Below are positions 36,789 to 43,816 of a DNA stretch of 64,000 nucleotides, in pieces. Origin of the DNA: a virus; IMG/VR virus record IMGVR_UViG_3300046787_000200, positions 277,090 to 341,089 of that record; one strand, given 5' to 3'. The first letter of the stretch is position 1, and the number at the start of each line of letters is the position of its first letter. The notes under the pieces are model-generated. The model had not been told where the DNA came from and made no database searches. It saw nothing but the letters and a program-made list of their open reading frames with translations. A program made the position numbers and the translations under genes.

Positions 36789-36865
36789 TGGGGTGCTTGA
36801 TGGGATTCGAACCCACGCATATCGGAATCACAATCCGAGGTCTTGACCGCTTGACGACAAGCACC
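36789..36865 (-). tRNA. tRNA-His (GTG)
   Basis: Anticodon loop TTGTGAT in a TCGGA/TCCGA stem, extra G-1 opposite discriminator C as in bacterial tRNA-His, encoded CCA; 77 bases. Confidence 0.95.
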
Positions 36866-36871
36866 ATATGT

Positions 36872-36963
36872 TGGAGGAAGATGTGAGATTCGAACTCACG
36901 GAACCATTTCTGATCCGTCTGATTTCAAGTCAGGTGCATTAAACCGGGCTCTGCCAATCTTCC
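36872..36963 (-). tRNA. tRNA-Ser (TGA)
   Basis: Class II cloverleaf with long variable arm, anticodon loop CTTGAAA, acceptor GGAAGAT, encoded CCA; 92 bases. Confidence 0.95.
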
Positions 36964-36964
36964 G

Positions 36965-37150
36965 TTATACTTTTTTGTCTATATGATTGTTATGATGTGT
37001 AGGCTCTAACTCTCCTACTCTGTTATATAGATACTGAACAACTTCAATAACTTTCTTATTAGTTGCAGGATCTACTAACATACTGTAAACCGTGTTGCGA
37101 TATTGGTGATTAACCATATCGTTTACTGAGGTTACACTTTGAACTATCAT
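36965..37150 (-). CDS. Small phage protein (61 aa), leaderless
   Basis: A 61-residue protein (MIVQSVTSVNDMVNHQYRNT, then VIEVVQYLYNRVGELEP) with one long amphipathic helix. The ATG is 4 bases after GTTAAATA. It stops one base before tRNA-Ser(TGA). Function unknown. Confidence 0.5.
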   Translation of the reverse strand: MIVQSVTSVNDMVNHQYRNTVYSMLVDPATNKKVIEVVQYLYNRVGELEPTHHNNHIDKKV

Positions 37151-37154
37151 ATAG

Positions 37155-37162
37155 TATTTAAC
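37155..37162 (-). promoter_or_regulatory. Late-type box GTTAAATA, 4 nt from ATG
   Basis: GTTAAATA, CTAT, ATG of the 61-aa gene. One of the weaker variants. Confidence 0.4.
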
Positions 37163-37166
37163 ATAC

Positions 37167-37244
37167 CATATAGAAACACACTAGCGATTGGTTGATCTCC
37201 AACCTTTACCCACGCTTCTCACCTGACTAATGTGTTTTTATATG
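37167..37244. repeat. Hairpin-family element 6
   Basis: Arms CATATAGAAACACA (37167-37180) and TGTGTTTTTATATG (37231-37244): 14 bp, one G-U pair; 50-base loop. Confidence 0.8.
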
Positions 37245-37384
37245 ATATTGAGGGTGGGTAACGATCCCACTAACTATCGGTGCGATGCCGATTGTGCTAC
37301 GCTCCATATACAATTAGTTTACTCTGTTTCGAACCAGACCAACTGTATATCTTTGCACTAACTTTCCATGTCGTTTTCCTCTTT

Positions 37385-37512
37385 ACCATATAAAAACATT
37401 TTCAATACTCAACGCAATGCTGGCACAATGTTCTTTCGCCCCTGCCAGGGAACCGAACAGAGCACCGAAAATTTGTGGCCGATGATGCCCGTCAAAAATG
37501 TTTTTATATGGT
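37385..37512. repeat. Hairpin-family element 7
   Basis: Perfect 18-bp arms ACCATATAAAAACATTTT (37385-37402) and complement (37495-37512); 92-base loop. The core is AAACATTT instead of AAACACAC, changed on both arms. Confidence 0.85.
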
Positions 37513-37573
37513 GGCTCCTTACTTCGATACGAGCGAATCGTGTCGGTCTGGTGGAGTTAACCACGGAGTTAAA

Positions 37574-37657
37574 CTACCATATAGAAACACACTCCCGGAG
37601 ACGCATTACCTCCCCGTACCGTAGTATTATGAATTCAAGTGTGTTTTTATATGGTAG
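37574..37657. repeat. Hairpin-family element 8, overlapping tRNA-Lys 3' end
   Basis: 20-bp arms (37574-37593, 37638-37657) with one G-U pair; 44-base loop. The right arm includes the last 6 bases of tRNA-Lys(TTT), CTACCA on the minus strand, so hairpin and mature tRNA 3' end are mutually exclusive. Confidence 0.8.
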
Positions 37658-37728
37658 AAGCACAGGGACTTGAACCCTGAACCTACCGGTTAAAAGCCGG
37701 TTGCTCTAGCCAGTTGAGCTATACTTCC
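37652..37728 (-). tRNA. tRNA-Lys (TTT)
   Basis: Anticodon loop CTTTTAA in a perfect ACCGG/CCGGT stem, acceptor GGAAGTA, encoded CCA; 77 bases. Confidence 0.95.
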
Positions 37729-37735
37729 ATAATTA

Positions 37736-37810
37736 TGGTCCCTCCACTCAGAATTGAACTGAGTCTTGTCGGATTAAGAGTCCGCTATGCTACCGTAACA
37801 TCTTAGAGGG
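37736..37810 (-). tRNA. tRNA-Lys (CTT)
   Basis: Anticodon loop CTCTTAA in a CGGA/TCCG stem, acceptor CCCTCTA/TGGAGGG, encoded CCA; 75 bases. Confidence 0.9.
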
Positions 37811-37875
37811 ATGACTGTATTAAATTGTCTTTAATGTGCCATCCCTAGACCATACTTGGAAGTCTAAGAATGACA

Positions 37876-37899
37876 CTATCGTTTACCTGAACGTTTCAT
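37876..37899 (-). CDS. 7-codon minicistron (MKRSGKR)
   Basis: A very strong AAAGGAG site lies 6 bases before this ATG, behind promoter P13 and upstream of tRNA-Lys(CTT). A basic heptapeptide could be a leader or a decayed gene start; a similar GAGGAAAACGACATG occurs at about 37370. Very low certainty of function. Confidence 0.3.
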   Translation of the reverse strand: MKRSGKR

Positions 37900-37921
37900 G
37901 TCGTTCTCCTTTAAAAAATGA

Positions 37922-37950
37922 AGTATACTAGACAACTGAATTATTGTCAA
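37922..37950 (-). promoter_or_regulatory. Early sigma70 promoter P13
   Basis: Minus strand TTGACA-17-TATACT, upstream of the minicistron and the two tRNA-Lys genes. Confidence 0.75.
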
Positions 37951-37954
37951 ATAT

Positions 37955-38031
37955 TGGTGCGACCTAAGAGAGTCGAACTCCTGACCCCCAAGTTCGTAGC
38001 CTGGTGCTCTATCCATCTGAGCTAAGGTCGC
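37955..38031 (-). tRNA. tRNA-Arg (ACG)
   Basis: Anticodon loop CTACGAA in CCAGG/CTTGG, acceptor GCGACCT/AGGTCGC, encoded CCA; 77 bases. Needs host TadA to make inosine and read CGU/CGC/CGA. Confidence 0.95.
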
Positions 38032-38032
38032 A

Positions 38033-38040
38033 TATAAATA
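38033..38040 (+). promoter_or_regulatory. Late promoter box TATAAATA, 4 nt from ATG
   Basis: Perfect late box one base from the tRNA-Arg 5' end; CAGA then ATG of the 178-aa oxygenase gene. Confidence 0.65.
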
Positions 38041-38044
38041 CAGA

Positions 38045-38581
38045 ATGAATCCATTCTGCGTTAATTTAAATTTAGATATACCCCCTTTAAGACCTGATAT
38101 AGATATCAATAACTTTTCTAAAGATTATTGGAATACTATTCCTTTATCATATATCAATACAAATTTAATCTCTTTTCTATTACAAAAAGGATTAGATTTG
38201 CCTAAAGCGGCTACTTTCTATTCTGAAGGTGAATGCATTCATCCTATACATATTGATGGCATAGCAGAATCTGATATGGTTAAAATCAATTGGGTATACG
38301 GTGATAACCATATGATGAATTGGTATTCATCTAATATAATTAAGCCATATAGTCTTGAAAAAAATGATAGAACATATGTCTATTATAAACCACATGAAGT
38401 TAATCTAGTGCATTCTCAACAAGTAGGATGTCCTAGTATAGTTCAAACAGGAATACCGCATAACGTAGTAAATTACTACGGAACACGTAGATGTATATCT
38501 ATTGCATTGTCACATCGCCAATCTAAAAAGCTTGTAACAATGGATGAAGCATTGCATTTGTTTAATGAGATTACGGCTTAA
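38045..38581 (+). CDS. 2OG-Fe(II) oxygenase-like protein (178 aa)
   Basis: His69 and Asp71 in IHPIHIDG and distal His139 in TGIPHNVVN with Arg148/149 in TRRCISIALSHR form a 2OG-oxygenase triad and cosubstrate site. Small size and lack of other domains suggest a protein or small-molecule hydroxylase. A leaderless late gene, plus strand, opposite to most neighbours. Substrate unknown. Confidence 0.65.
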   Translation: MNPFCVNLNLDIPPLRPDIDINNFSKDYWNTIPLSYINTNLISFLLQKGLDLPKAATFYSEGECIHPIHIDGIAESDMVKINWVYGDNHMMNWYSSNIIKPYSLEKNDRTYVYYKPHEVNLVHSQQVGCPSIVQTGIPHNVVNYYGTRRCISIALSHRQSKKLVTMDEALHLFNEITA

Positions 38582-38827
38582 CCCGTCAGAAGGGTCAGTG
38601 TGCTGTTCATCCGTAAAGCATTCTAAAACATACTAGATGCGGCATTTCAGCCCATATCAACTTAGTATGTTTTAGAATGCCGTGTATTGCTACACGACAT
38701 GTTAGGGTCGATACCCTAACCAGTGATTTTAGTCTCTGCGTTATCGCCACAGATTTCATCCTACTGTCCGCCCATTCTATACATTTTGCGCTGTATCACG
38801 GCTCTCGTTGCCTATTCACGCTATCTA
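38582..38827. other. Non-coding spacer with family hairpin and tRNA-Leu remnant
   Basis: No supported gene. Contains hairpin-family element 9 and, at about 38696-38758, a tRNA-like trace whose GAGACTAAAATC anticodon region and T-stem TTAGGG/CCCTAA resemble decayed tRNA-Leu(TAA). A CGTGT/ACACG hairpin lies between them. Confidence 0.55.
38618..38680. repeat. Hairpin-family element 9
   Basis: Perfect 18-bp arms GCATTCTAAAACATACTA (38618-38635) and complement (38663-38680); 27-base loop. Confidence 0.85.
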
Positions 38828-38989
38828 TCAATCTTCAAGTAAGTACTTGTCTTTCTCTCTTAACTGATAGATTTTAGCACGGTCAATCTTATTTTGTATC
38901 AACTGTGCTAGTTGCTCCTTTGTCAGAACATGAGTGCTAAACCAATCATGTTTTGCTTCAGAAGTTTTGTATTCTATCTCTTTATCCAT
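38828..38989 (-). CDS. Small helical phage protein (53 aa)
   Basis: A 53-residue helical protein (MDKEIEYKTSEAKHDWFSTH, then LTKEQLAQLIQNKIDRAKIY) with good coding character. The ATG falls inside the spacer of an early-type promoter (38971-38999), so that promoter cannot make its full message; transcription may come from 39293-39321 instead. No strong ribosome site before the ATG. Function unknown. Confidence 0.5.
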   Translation of the reverse strand: MDKEIEYKTSEAKHDWFSTHVLTKEQLAQLIQNKIDRAKIYQLREKDKYLLED

Positions 38990-38999
38990 TTATTGTCAA
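38971..38999 (-). promoter_or_regulatory. Early-type promoter P14 overlapping gene start
   Basis: Minus strand TTGACA-17-TAGAAT with the family spacer ATAAATGGAT. It overlaps the start of the 53-aa frame, so either that start is wrong or the promoter serves the non-coding region to the left. Confidence 0.5.
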
Positions 39000-39017
39000 A
39001 TTTTCTTTCCACTAAGT

Positions 39018-39050
39018 AAAAACCCTGAGAGTCTTGCGATTCCCAGGGTC
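39018..39050 (-). terminator. Rho-independent terminator
   Basis: Stem ACCCTGAGA / TCCCAGGGT (9 bp, one mismatch), 10-base loop, then a run of five T on the minus strand. It ends the short transcript from 39293-39321. Confidence 0.65.
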
Positions 39051-39062
39051 TTGATAATTTTG

Positions 39063-39158
39063 TTATGATGCTAACTTGTTACCTCGTCCCCGGGCTATGT
39101 TCCTGTGAATCATTTGTGCCGCGAATACTTGTTGGATATGCTGGTGCAAAGGATACAT
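39063..39158 (-). CDS. Possible small protein (31 aa)
   Basis: A 31-residue frame (MYPLHQHIQQVFAAQMIHRN, then RGRGNKLAS) with plausible helix content, between a promoter and a terminator. No ribosome site is evident. An alternative overlapping frame from 39216 exists, so this is tentative. Confidence 0.3.
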   Translation of the reverse strand: MYPLHQHIQQVFAAQMIHRNIARGRGNKLAS

Positions 39159-39292
39159 TGGCTATTGTTGACCATTGTCCCATATGTTTCAGCAAATTAC
39201 AAGTTTTATTCATCATAGTCTTTTATTTAGTCCTGGTTTAAAATAAGTGCAAATAACGGTTGTTTTTTACACCTTTTTTCAATTCATGCTGA

Positions 39293-39321
39293 AGTATAGC
39301 ATTGTTTTGAATTAAAGTCAA
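39293..39321 (-). promoter_or_regulatory. Sigma70 promoter for a short transcript
   Basis: Minus strand TTGACT-17-TATACT. With the terminator at 39018-39050 it would yield an RNA of about 270 bases. Confidence 0.55.
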
Positions 39322-39347
39322 TAAGTTTTTTAAGTAGTTTACCCAAA

Positions 39348-40079
39348 TTATTGTATTTTGAAATGTTCTGCAACACCTGCACGTTGTGCCCACTCTTTGT
39401 TAAAAGCACCATCGATACGAAGGCTCCATGCAGTATGCAATGGGTGCCCCTCACTTGCATGTACATTGTTAGAATCAAACACACATGCTCTAGTATTAGA
39501 GTAATGCTTTTCATTGGTCTCTGGATCAAACACTACTAACTGCTTAGGAATGACACCGGTAAGCCAAATAAAAGGATCTTTATTTATACCATGGTATTTG
39601 TCCGGGTAATCTCTATGTAGTGCTGTTTTTTGACAAGGTTCATTTATCCAAAAAATAACTCTACCGTATTCAGTGAAACATCCTTGTGCATCTATCCAAT
39701 CAAATAAAAATCTAAATTGCTCATCAAATGCAAATTTAGAAGTATATTGGCTCATATGCTTCTTAGAATAAGTAGCAGGGTATCCTATATTCCCTCTTAA
39801 TACAAAATTAGTACCCAACGTAACAGTTCCTGTCAGCTTACTGTAAAATAAAGCTTCATCTGGAGCTAAGTCCGGATTTTCTTTCATAACATCATCACGT
39901 TTCTTATATACTGATAACTTAGATTTATCGTATATCGTATCTTGTGAAGTACCAGAAGGTCTAAAATGGTGTCTATTTTTTGCTAAGGTCCTACATATTT
40001 GATCATTTATAGCATCAAACCCTGCCATATCCAAATGATCTTCTAAATTGCAAAATATCTGATTGTTAATTAAATTCAT
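39348..40079 (-). CDS. 2OG-Fe(II) oxygenase-like protein (243 aa)
   Basis: His155 and Asp157 in TALHRDYPD, distal His207 in DSNNVHASEGH and Arg221 in WSLRIDG give the 2OG-oxygenase triad and cosubstrate Arg. The N-terminal 90 residues add a helical domain. It opens the second cargo block, 36 bases after the 98-aa gene. No late box of good quality precedes it. Substrate unknown. Confidence 0.7.
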   Translation of the reverse strand: MNLINNQIFCNLEDHLDMAGFDAINDQICRTLAKNRHHFRPSGTSQDTIYDKSKLSVYKKRDDVMKENPDLAPDEALFYSKLTGTVTLGTNFVLRGNIGYPATYSKKHMSQYTSKFAFDEQFRFLFDWIDAQGCFTEYGRVIFWINEPCQKTALHRDYPDKYHGINKDPFIWLTGVIPKQLVVFDPETNEKHYSNTRACVFDSNNVHASEGHPLHTAWSLRIDGAFNKEWAQRAGVAEHFKIQ

Positions 40080-40115
40080 ACTTTATATATGATAGTATGA
40101 GGGGCCAGAAATATT

Positions 40116-40412
40116 TTACACATCCTTTTGCCAAAATGATACAATATCATTAGCTGTGTTATAGGCTTCACGGTCTCTTTGGCATGCTACTAACACAGGA
40201 TCATTAATAAATTGCTGAAGTGCCGCATAATCTTTCCATATGCCAGAGTAAGTGCGTATTAATCCGTCATCTGAAAATGTTTTTGATACACTTTCTCGTA
40301 ACCCAGTTGCTACATAATTTTCTTCTATATGTTGCTTAACTTCTTCTGGAAAGTCCCAGAAAGGGATGTTTGGATCTGTTCTGAAAGATAATCTAGTCTC
40401 TTTGTAACTCAT
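40116..40412 (-). CDS. Small phage protein (98 aa)
   Basis: A 98-residue protein resembling the DQAAAEE pair in its ending (LQQFINDPVLVACQRDREAY) and length. A GATAAATA box and a CAGGAGAAC ribosome site precede the ATG. It lies between a sulfotransferase and a 2OG oxygenase. Possibly a small partner or adaptor of cargo enzymes; not recognised. Confidence 0.55.
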   Translation of the reverse strand: MSYKETRLSFRTDPNIPFWDFPEEVKQHIEENYVATGLRESVSKTFSDDGLIRTYSGIWKDYAALQQFINDPVLVACQRDREAYNTANDIVSFWQKDV

Positions 40413-40433
40413 TGTTTGTTCTCCTGATAACTA

Positions 40434-40441
40434 TATTTATC
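40434..40441 (-). promoter_or_regulatory. Late-type box GATAAATA with 21-nt leader
   Basis: GATAAATA overlapping the upstream stop; the leader holds CAGGAGAAC before the 98-aa gene. Confidence 0.45.
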
Positions 40442-41141
40442 TCATATCATTGAAGTAATCAGTGCCGGACAATCTCTTTTTGTCAAATGCATTAAACCAA
40501 GTTTTAACTTCATCTAAATTTTCTACTAGTTTCTCTAGGTTAGTATGTTCATCTTTTGAATTAACTACATAAGGTTTTCCAAATACATCTGACTTTCCGT
40601 TAACAAGTTCATCAAAATATATTAAGGTAGATGACATGTTTTCTAATACCCAATTTTGTAGTGTGTCAGTCTTATAATAGTCCCAATATGTCTTTCTAAA
40701 AGCATCTAATTTGAACGTTACTGGCTTACTTTCTTTTAATCCATCAAAGTTATAATTTTTTGAACTTATATACCAACTTAACATCTGCTGCCAGGGATCC
40801 CTTTTTACACAAGCCCAATGATAAGTTTGGTATTCATTTAACATAAATGGAAATTCTAATAATGAATCAGGCCAAATAGTAATGACACTTTTGTTAGTGT
40901 TTTTATACAAGTTAAATCTTTTTATATGTTCTACTGTTTTATGATATTTTATCTCAGATAAGGCTAACGACGGAAGAATTCTATCTTCTTTACGTATAGC
41001 TTTATTATTTTCTATCTTAGTGGAAAATAATGAATACCATTCACCAAACGAATGATATCCAAAATCTTCTAAAATTTTTGCTAGAAGCTTTGTGCCGGTT
41101 CTAGGTTGTGAAAATATTACAATATTATCATGTTCTAACAT
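40437..41141 (-). CDS. Sulfotransferase (234 aa)
   Basis: The PAPS 5'-phosphosulfate loop is FSQPRTGTKLLAKIL (residues 10-24) and the 3'-phosphate segment is CVKRDPWQQMLSWYIS (111-126) with the usual Arg and Ser. This is the clearest sulfotransferase in the window. It transfers a sulfo group to an unknown acceptor. The ATG follows the PP-loop gene stop by one base, so the two are coupled. Confidence 0.8.
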   Translation of the reverse strand: MLEHDNIVIFSQPRTGTKLLAKILEDFGYHSFGEWYSLFSTKIENNKAIRKEDRILPSLALSEIKYHKTVEHIKRFNLYKNTNKSVITIWPDSLLEFPFMLNEYQTYHWACVKRDPWQQMLSWYISSKNYNFDGLKESKPVTFKLDAFRKTYWDYYKTDTLQNWVLENMSSTLIYFDELVNGKSDVFGKPYVVNSKDEHTNLEKLVENLDEVKTWFNAFDKKRLSGTDYFNDMR

Positions 41142-41142
41142 T

Positions 41143-42582
41143 TCATTCTATTTCCCGATACATAAGTGCATATTCATGTGCAGTTTTATATCCTATTTTT
41201 GGTCCTGCATGATCTACCATTTGCTTATTAGATAATAATATAGTAGAGTATACTTTTTTGCGATTTTGAGATTTTGCAATGATATCTACACATTTATGCA
41301 ATTGTTTATGAATGCTATGACCACGATGATCCTTGTTTACATATGCTAATTTAATTAGTAAATCTTCCTTGTATGATGCAGTATGAAAGAATATGCCGGC
41401 AATAACTTCATTGCCTTTTTTAAGTAATGCGCCACCGTCAATAAGATGAGGCGTTGGTTTATTGATATAATCTTCTGTGTCAACTCGATATAACGCAAAC
41501 ATCTTTTCATACTCAGTAACTAATGCTACATTTGAGTGACTAAACATTACATATTCATAATCTAAATATTTCTCAACATCGTGTTCAGTCGCTATGTTTA
41601 CATCCGGAGAATTTATAATAACTTCACCGTTACTTTGTGTTTCGTTATTCATTGATACGAACCGTGAATCTTCTGCATATATCCACTCGCTATAATCTTT
41701 ATGCGTTGACCTATTATTTTCTAAAAAGTCTACTAAATCCCAATAAGGTACTGACACTTTTGTTTCTTTAATCATACATGAGTCTTTAAACCAAGTGGGA
41801 TATGATTCATACCCAGTCAGTTTACCATACCATATGATATCATTTTTAAAATGCTTAGCCTTCATCATGCCCTTACCGTAATAATTCCAATAGTTACCTG
41901 GCTTAAGTATCGACCCGCGTAAAAAAGCTAATTTATTTTCATGGTAATACTGTATAGAATTACAGAATGCTTTAACAATGTCATCAGTATAATAACTTGC
42001 TATCGTTTCAGGGCTGTACGGAAAATCAATAATCTGTCTACTCTTACCCATCATTCTAAAACGCTGTTGCATCGTTTCAAAATAATTGCAGTATATTGAC
42101 ATCTTCTGACTAGTAGTACCTAAAATTTCAGGATCATTTGCTCCTTGGGTAATGATAGGATAATTACCTTCTAAGTGCTGACTTAACCATTCGAATGGAT
42201 AATGATACATTGAAAATGGATGTTCAGTTTTACTACGTGCTATCCATTCTTCTTTATGTTCATCTATATTGATATCGACAACACGAACTTTAAACCCAAA
42301 GAACTTTTCACATTCACGTACATGGGCTAATTCAGCATCACTATATCCAACAGAGTTTAAGAAAACATATTCTGCATCTACCCCCATATCTAAAAAAGTT
42401 CTTGCTATAACTTGGCTGTCAACACCAGAACTAAACAAAACATATACTTGACCATATGTGTTTTTAATCCTTACCGCATCATTATTAGATTCGGTGCGAA
42501 AATCAGAAAAATCTCTATCCGGTGCTTGATATCGGACAATACATTTCTGTCCTTCTAATATATACTCTAAACCTTGTTTCAT
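41143..42582 (-). CDS. PP-loop ATPase fused to GNAT acetyltransferase (479 aa)
   Basis: Residues 1-300 hold a PP-loop domain with VLFSSGVDSQVIA (SSGVDS at 51-56). Residues 330-479 hold a GNAT domain with LLIKLAYVNKDHRGHSIHKQL (acetyl-CoA loop) and IGYKTAHEYALMY. The fusion implies a two-step modification: ATP-driven activation/ligation and acetylation of the same product. The ATG is 5 bases after TATAAATA, which overlaps the upstream stop. The substrate is unknown. Confidence 0.75.
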   Translation of the reverse strand: MKQGLEYILEGQKCIVRYQAPDRDFSDFRTESNNDAVRIKNTYGQVYVLFSSGVDSQVIARTFLDMGVDAEYVFLNSVGYSDAELAHVRECEKFFGFKVRVVDINIDEHKEEWIARSKTEHPFSMYHYPFEWLSQHLEGNYPIITQGANDPEILGTTSQKMSIYCNYFETMQQRFRMMGKSRQIIDFPYSPETIASYYTDDIVKAFCNSIQYYHENKLAFLRGSILKPGNYWNYYGKGMMKAKHFKNDIIWYGKLTGYESYPTWFKDSCMIKETKVSVPYWDLVDFLENNRSTHKDYSEWIYAEDSRFVSMNNETQSNGEVIINSPDVNIATEHDVEKYLDYEYVMFSHSNVALVTEYEKMFALYRVDTEDYINKPTPHLIDGGALLKKGNEVIAGIFFHTASYKEDLLIKLAYVNKDHRGHSIHKQLHKCVDIIAKSQNRKKVYSTILLSNKQMVDHAGPKIGYKTAHEYALMYREIE

Positions 42583-42587
42583 AATTT

Positions 42588-42595
42588 TATTTATA
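42588..42595 (-). promoter_or_regulatory. Late promoter box TATAAATA, 5 nt from ATG
   Basis: Perfect late box overlapping the stop codon of the upstream sulfotransferase; AAATT then ATG. Confidence 0.65.
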
Positions 42596-43259
42596 TGTAT
42601 TCTTGGGGTGCTGAAATCTTATGCAGATAATCAGTTACTTCAGTTAAATTCTCAATAGTTACTACATTTTTTGCATCTTGTACAATATACCTAGTACTAG
42701 GATTCCACCATTCTGATTTGGGAAAATCTATCATATCCTCATAATATATTTTTATCGGATTGAACATCTCACTTACCGTTGCTATCTTGTTATCACATTT
42801 TTTCATAATATGGATTGCATCATCTATTGACGATAAATTTACACTTATGTTTTTTTTGTATACGGTATTATGCAATTCCAATGTGTTCAATGCGATGAGT
42901 AAACTCCAAAAAGTATCACGTTTATTCTTTCTTTCTAATAAAATATACTGCAAATCTCTTTCTGCAAAGAATTCACAAATTGAGTCAGTTAACAAATGTA
43001 AATGAGTTTTAACTGATATGGCTTTGTGTTTATCGTTAAATGTGTCAAACAATTCAAACCGATAGTCTAGGTCGGTGTTTGCGACAGTTGAATAGTTGTA
43101 TCTTATTCCTGTATCCATGTCTACACTTTTTATACCACAATACATAGTGAATAATTCACTTAAATTAAATTGCGGTAAACTATCTTGTATCCATGTGCTG
43201 CCACTTCTTGGATGACTTAATATGATTACAGATTTGTTTGGGCCGAGAATAGGTGCCAT
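42591..43259 (-). CDS. Sulfotransferase-like protein (222 aa)
   Basis: The loop VIILSHPRSGSTWIQDSL (residues 11-28) is the sulfotransferase PAPS motif, followed by a central Rossmann pattern with LQYILLERKNKRDTFWSL as the likely 3'-phosphate segment. It overlaps the 2OG-oxygenase gene upstream by 34 bases. Acceptor unknown. Confidence 0.75.
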   Translation of the reverse strand: MAPILGPNKSVIILSHPRSGSTWIQDSLPQFNLSELFTMYCGIKSVDMDTGIRYNYSTVANTDLDYRFELFDTFNDKHKAISVKTHLHLLTDSICEFFAERDLQYILLERKNKRDTFWSLLIALNTLELHNTVYKKNISVNLSSIDDAIHIMKKCDNKIATVSEMFNPIKIYYEDMIDFPKSEWWNPSTRYIVQDAKNVVTIENLTEVTDYLHKISAPQEYI

Positions 43260-43816
43260 GGGTCTTGTGTAAATCTAAAACTTATAGAAATTCTTACATC
43301 TTTTGTATCGTTATGTATAGAATGTGGTACTGTATTATTCATAATCACCGGAGTATCTAGTACATATCTGTCAATCTCTTTTAACTTGGATTCCCCGTAA
43401 AATATGAATGACCCTTCAGAAGGATCGGGTAATGGTATATATTGTTTTGGACCACTGATATATTCATACAATATTACAGAAGTCTCTGTATAATTTTGTA
43501 TGCCGAAATTTAAACTTAAACAACCACTGGTGTTGCCGAAACTTACAGGTGGTTCTATGTCTCTATCTACATGTGCGTCATTTTCTTTAGTACCCGGATG
43601 TACTACAATATAACAAACTTTTTTTAAATGTTCTAGTAAGTTATTTGATTTAATATATGCAAGTATCGTTGGGCAAGATGATATAAAGTTATCTAAATTC
43701 ACACTCCATAATCCAGTGGGCTTGTCAACACAGTGAGGAAGAATATAATTACATAGTTCCTCATGTATCTCTTTTAATTTTGGAACTATTAAATGTTTGT
43801 ATGTAACATAATTCAT
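43226..43816 (-). CDS. 2OG-Fe(II) oxygenase-like protein (196 aa)
   Basis: His82 and Asp84 in DAHVDRD, the core GCLSLNFGIQN strand, distal His165 in NTVPHSIHND and Arg175 in DVRISISFRF match the 2OG-oxygenase order. It overlaps the 233-aa oxygenase by 4 bases, so two different oxygenases are made together. Substrate unknown. Confidence 0.7.
   Translation of the reverse strand: MNYVTYKHLIVPKLKEIHEELCNYILPHCVDKPTGLWSVNLDNFISSCPTILAYIKSNNLLEHLKKVCYIVVHPGTKENDAHVDRDIEPPVSFGNTSGCLSLNFGIQNYTETSVILYEYISGPKQYIPLPDPSEGSFIFYGESKLKEIDRYVLDTPVIMNNTVPHSIHNDTKDVRISISFRFTQDPWHLFSAQTNL

Larger units (their letters stand above)
37163..37651. other. Non-coding spacer with three family hairpins and tRNA remnants
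   Basis: No supported gene in 490 bases. Hairpin-family elements 6, 7 and 8 lie in series. Between them are tRNA-like traces: 37249-37306 (T-stem GTGGG/CCCAC, truncated, no CCA) and 37509-37569 (encoded CCA, a GTGG-TTAACT-CCAC arm and an ACGA/TCGT arm). This is the densest part of the hairpin family. Confidence 0.65.

Noticed and set aside
26568-38680. Hairpin family as MITE-like mobile elements with terminal inverted repeats
   Set aside because: Arms differ between copies while pairing is kept, no target-site duplications are visible, and internal sequences are unrelated.
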